Of a DNA stretch of 8,050 nucleotides, positions 5,954 to 8,050 are shown piece after piece (position 1 is the stretch's first letter; each line of letters starts with the position of its first letter). Made by a program: the position numbers and the translations under genes. Below the pieces are notes generated by a model. That model did no database searches. It saw only the letters and a list, made by a program, of their open reading frames with translations, and was not told where the DNA came from. Source of the stretch: Bacteroidia bacterium (GTDB lineage: Bacteria > Bacteroidota > Bacteroidia > Bacteroidales > Azobacteroidaceae). The stretch spans positions 1 to 8,050 of the forward strand of contig BNTT01000146.1 of assembly GCA_025996815.1 (NCBI GenBank), given 5' to 3'.

Positions 5954-5961
5954 TGCGCAAG

Positions 5962-7098
5962 ATGGCAATCAATATAAGGGAAATAAGCAGTAAAGCGGAT
6001 ATGAAAGCCTTTGTAGAGTTCAATATTGAACTCTACAAGGGCAATCCATATCACGTGCCGGGTTTGGTTTCCGACGAAATGATGACGTTAGACCCGTTGC
6101 AAAATCCCGCGTTCGACTTTTGCGAGGCAATTTATTTTCTGGCGTATTGCGACAATAAAATTGTTGGGCGCATCGCCGGCATTATCAACCACCGCGCCAA
6201 TGAAACGTGGCACCAGCGGTATGCACGCTTCAGTTTCGTGGATTTCATCGACGATGAGGCGGTGTCGGCGGCACTCTTTGAGGCGGTCGAGCGGTGGGCG
6301 GTTGCCAAAGGGATGAACGGCATACAGGGACCGCTGGGTTTCACCGACCTCGACCACGAGGGAATGCTCGTGTGGGGGTTCGACCGCGTGGGCACGATGG
6401 CAACGGCATACAGTTTCCCCTATTATATGGAGCATCTGGCGCGGCTTGGCTATACGAAAGACCAGGATTGGAAGGAATTTGCCATCCAAATCCCCAAAGA
6501 AATTCCCGAAAAACACCGCCGCATTTCGGAACTCGTGATGAAAAAATACGGGCTGACCATCAAAAAATTCCGCAGCACCAAAGAAATCTGGGCGTATGCC
6601 CGCAGGATATTTCTGCTGTGGAATGAGGCTTACAAGCCACTGTATGGCTATTCCGAACTGTCCGACAAGCAGATTGACTACTACGTCAAGATGTATATCC
6701 CGATGCTGAAACTTGATTTAATCACCCTGGTGGTGCGTCAGGCGGATGATGCCGTTGTGGGGCTGGCTATCACGCTGCCCAGCCTTTCCGCGGCATTGCA
6801 GAAGGCGCAGGGGCACCTGTTCCCTTTCGGCTGGTTCCACCTGCTGAAAGCCATGTATGGCAGCAACAATCGGATTGTGGACTTATACATCATGGGTGTG
6901 TCGCCGGAATACCAAAGCAAGGGAGTGAATGCCCTGCTGTTCTACGACCTCATCCCGACATTCAACAAGTATGGCTTCGTGTATGCTGAAAGCAATCCCG
7001 AACTGGAACTCAACAACAAGATGCAAGCGCAATGGGAAGACTTTGATTTTCAGCACATTAAGACGCGCCGCGCATTCATCAAGTCGTTGCAGGCGTAA
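5962..7098 (+). CDS. GNAT-fold N-acetyltransferase-like protein (YghO-type), substrate unknown
   Basis: This 378-residue protein has one clear GNAT acetyl-CoA motif near the C terminus: VDLYIMGVSPEYQSKGVNALLFYDL (306-330, containing the Q-x-x-G-x-x loop), followed by a YAESNPELELNNKMQAQWEDFDF segment (341-363). The N-terminal half has the family pattern FVEFNIELYKGNPYHVP (17-33) and GIQGPLGFTDLDHEGMLVWGFDR (120-142). The length suggests a tandem or extended GNAT fold. I recognise the family as the YghO-like 'hypothetical GNAT' common in Bacteroidota; its substrate is not known to me. The ATG at 5962 was chosen because it gives the normal N terminus and avoids a 52-nt overlap with metK that an in-frame ATG at 5902 would cause. 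It follows metK by 8 nt and precedes rmlD by 20 nt, so co-transcription is likely. Codons 16-27 hold a 28-bp perfect palindrome. Confidence 0.8.
   Translation: MAINIREISSKADMKAFVEFNIELYKGNPYHVPGLVSDEMMTLDPLQNPAFDFCEAIYFLAYCDNKIVGRIAGIINHRANETWHQRYARFSFVDFIDDEAVSAALFEAVERWAVAKGMNGIQGPLGFTDLDHEGMLVWGFDRVGTMATAYSFPYYMEHLARLGYTKDQDWKEFAIQIPKEIPEKHRRISELVMKKYGLTIKKFRSTKEIWAYARRIFLLWNEAYKPLYGYSELSDKQIDYYVKMYIPMLKLDLITLVVRQADDAVVGLAITLPSLSAALQKAQGHLFPFGWFHLLKAMYGSNNRIVDLYIMGVSPEYQSKGVNALLFYDLIPTFNKYGFVYAESNPELELNNKMQAQWEDFDFQHIKTRRAFIKSLQA
6007..6042. repeat. Perfect 28-bp palindrome with extended stem, inside the 5' part of the GNAT gene
   Basis: The left arm TTGTAGAGTTCAAT (6011-6024) is exactly the reverse complement of the right arm ATTGAACTCTACAA (6025-6038). 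In RNA the helix extends by a U-G pair (6010/6039) and three G-C pairs (6007-6009 with 6040-6042), giving a 16-bp stem with an AUAU loop. It begins 45 nt inside the GNAT gene and 53 nt after the metK stop. No U tract follows, so it is not a standard terminator. Confidence 0.9.
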
Positions 7099-7118
7099 CC
7101 CGCAATCCCCTCAAATTT

Positions 7119-7982
7119 ATGAAAAAAATACTAATCACAGGAGCAAAAGGGCAATTGGGCAGCGAACTGATGGCATTGTCGGCGCAACAGCCTGATTTTC
7201 AGTTCATTGCCACGGACGTGGATACGCTGGATTTGACCGACAGGCACGCACTCTCCCACTGTCTGAAAACGCGCCAAGTGGATTATGTGGTGAATTGCGC
7301 CGCCTACACGGCGGTGGACAAAGCCGAAGACGACGCGGCATTGTGCTACAAAATCAATCGCGATGCCGTACAAAATCTGGCAGAGGCGGCAACCGAAAAC
7401 GGAGTGCGCGTCATCCACATCTCAACCGACTATGTGTTTGACGGACAGGCAAATACGCCCTACAAAGAAACGGACGCAGTGAACCCGCAATCGGTCTATG
7501 GCACAAGCAAACTGGCAGGCGAGCAAGCCCTGCAAGCGGCTTGCCCAAACAGCATCATCATCCGCACAGCATGGCTATATTCGACCTGCGGCAACAATTT
7601 CATGAAAACGATGCGCCGCCTCTCTGCCGAGCGCACAGAACTAAACGTGGTGTGCGACCAAACAGGCACGCCCACCTACGCCGCCGATTTGGCACAAGCC
7701 ATCGTGGAAATAATCGCCTTCGCAGAGCGCGAAAAAACCTTCCCAACAGGCATCTACCACTACAGCAACGAGGGCACCACCACCTGGTATGAATTTGCAC
7801 AAAAAATCATCGCCCTGGCAGGCACCAACTGCACCATCAAGCCCATCCCAACAGCAGAATACCCCACCAAAGCAGCGCGCCCAATATACAGCGTGCTGGA
7901 CAAATCCAAAATCAAGCGCACGTTTAGGGTCAATATTCCCGCGTGGGAAGATGCCCTTCGGCGGTGCAATTCCCGTCTGTAA
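7119..7982 (+). CDS. rmlD: dTDP-4-dehydrorhamnose reductase
   Basis: RmlD (RfbD) catalyses the last step of dTDP-L-rhamnose synthesis, the NAD(P)H-dependent reduction of dTDP-4-dehydro-L-rhamnose, for cell-surface polysaccharide. The 287-residue product is an extended SDR protein: Rossmann motif GAKGQLG (8-14), VNCAAYTAVDKAE (58-70), the active-site HISTDYVFDG (100-109, Thr103) and YGTSK (127-131, with catalytic Tyr127 and Lys131), then RTAWLYS (149-155) and QTGTPTYAADLA (181-192), all typical of RmlD. The length is normal. It lies 20 nt after the GNAT gene with no promoter or SD in the gap, so it is probably read from the metK promoter. rmlA, rmlB and rmlC are not in the window, so either they lie elsewhere or beyond the edge. 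Confidence 0.95.
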   Translation: MKKILITGAKGQLGSELMALSAQQPDFQFIATDVDTLDLTDRHALSHCLKTRQVDYVVNCAAYTAVDKAEDDAALCYKINRDAVQNLAEAATENGVRVIHISTDYVFDGQANTPYKETDAVNPQSVYGTSKLAGEQALQAACPNSIIIRTAWLYSTCGNNFMKTMRRLSAERTELNVVCDQTGTPTYAADLAQAIVEIIAFAEREKTFPTGIYHYSNEGTTTWYEFAQKIIALAGTNCTIKPIPTAEYPTKAARPIYSVLDKSKIKRTFRVNIPAWEDALRRCNSRL

Positions 7983-7995
7983 CGCCGGAAGGCGT
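7982..7995 (+). other. Small hairpin at the rmlD stop codon
   Basis: ACGCC (7982-7986) pairs with GGCGT (7991-7995) around a GGAA loop, which fits the GNRA pattern. It starts on the last base of the rmlD stop and is followed by eight A, not U. It may mark or protect the mRNA 3' end, but it is not a canonical terminator. The rest of the spacer to 8050 shows no gene. Confidence 0.4.
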
Positions 7996-8050
7996 AAAAA
8001 AAAGATTATCCGCAATCATACCACTAAATAGCCTAAGTTCCGGATAAGGC

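Noticed and set aside
5902..5961. Upstream extension of the GNAT gene to an ATG at 5902
   Set aside because: It would overlap metK by 52 nt and the extra residues resemble no family member; ATG 5962 fits better.
7523..7544. 7-bp inverted repeat GCAAGCC / GGCTTGC in rmlD
   Set aside because: Such a stem is expected by chance in kilobases of coding sequence, and no signal adjoins it.
8006..8050. Inverted repeat TTATCCG / CGGATAA and a partial GCCT/AGGC hairpin at the right edge
   Set aside because: The arms are short and the sequence is cut at the window end, so no structure can be defended.
1..8050. CRISPR array, tRNA/rRNA genes, insertion sequence or phage genes
   Set aside because: No spaced direct repeats, tRNA-like folds, transposase motifs or terminal repeats were seen on either strand.

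Overview
The window looks like chromosomal DNA from an anaerobic member of the Bacteroidota, most likely Bacteroidales. The evidence is the promoter style (TAnnTTTG boxes at 336-343, 1142-1149, 4651-4658 and, on the minus strand, 4585-4592), A/T-only or very short leaders, and a lack of Shine-Dalgarno (SD) sequences in front of most genes. The gene set fits too: larC, an NfnAB-type electron-bifurcating pair, and a free-standing rpsF-rpsR-rplI operon. Genes are moderately GC-rich and intergenic spacers are strongly A/T-rich.

Layout. (1) 1-355: 3' end of larC (nickel-pincer cofactor synthesis), cut by the window edge. (2) 358-1043: overlapping HEPN and MNT nucleotidyltransferase genes, driven by a good Bacteroidota promoter inside the last codons of larC. 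(3) 1044-1167: spacer with a small GC-rich double hairpin and the promoter of the next operon. (4) 1168-3410: two 1-nt-overlapping genes for an NfnA/NfnB-type flavoprotein pair (NADH-dependent reduced ferredoxin:NADP+ oxidoreductase, or a related SudBA/GltD-like enzyme). (5) 3455-4544, minus strand: rpsF-rpsR-rplI (bS6, bS18, bL9), ending in an intrinsic terminator that overlaps the 3' end of nfnB. (6) 4545-4693: short divergent promoter region. (7) 4694-7982, plus strand: metK (S-adenosylmethionine synthetase), a large GNAT-like protein and rmlD (dTDP-4-dehydrorhamnose reductase), closely spaced and probably co-transcribed. (8) 7983-8050: short 3' spacer with one hairpin and no gene.

Most of the content is housekeeping. 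I see no CRISPR array, tRNA, rRNA, IS element or prophage. Three things stand out. First, there is a perfect 28-bp palindrome (6011-6038) at the start of the GNAT gene, far beyond chance expectation. Second, near-perfect or perfect SD sequences precede only rpsR and rplI, in the operon for the two proteins known to help hide the anti-SD in Bacteroidota ribosomes. Third, the HEPN/MNT pair lacks the usual HEPN ribonuclease motif.
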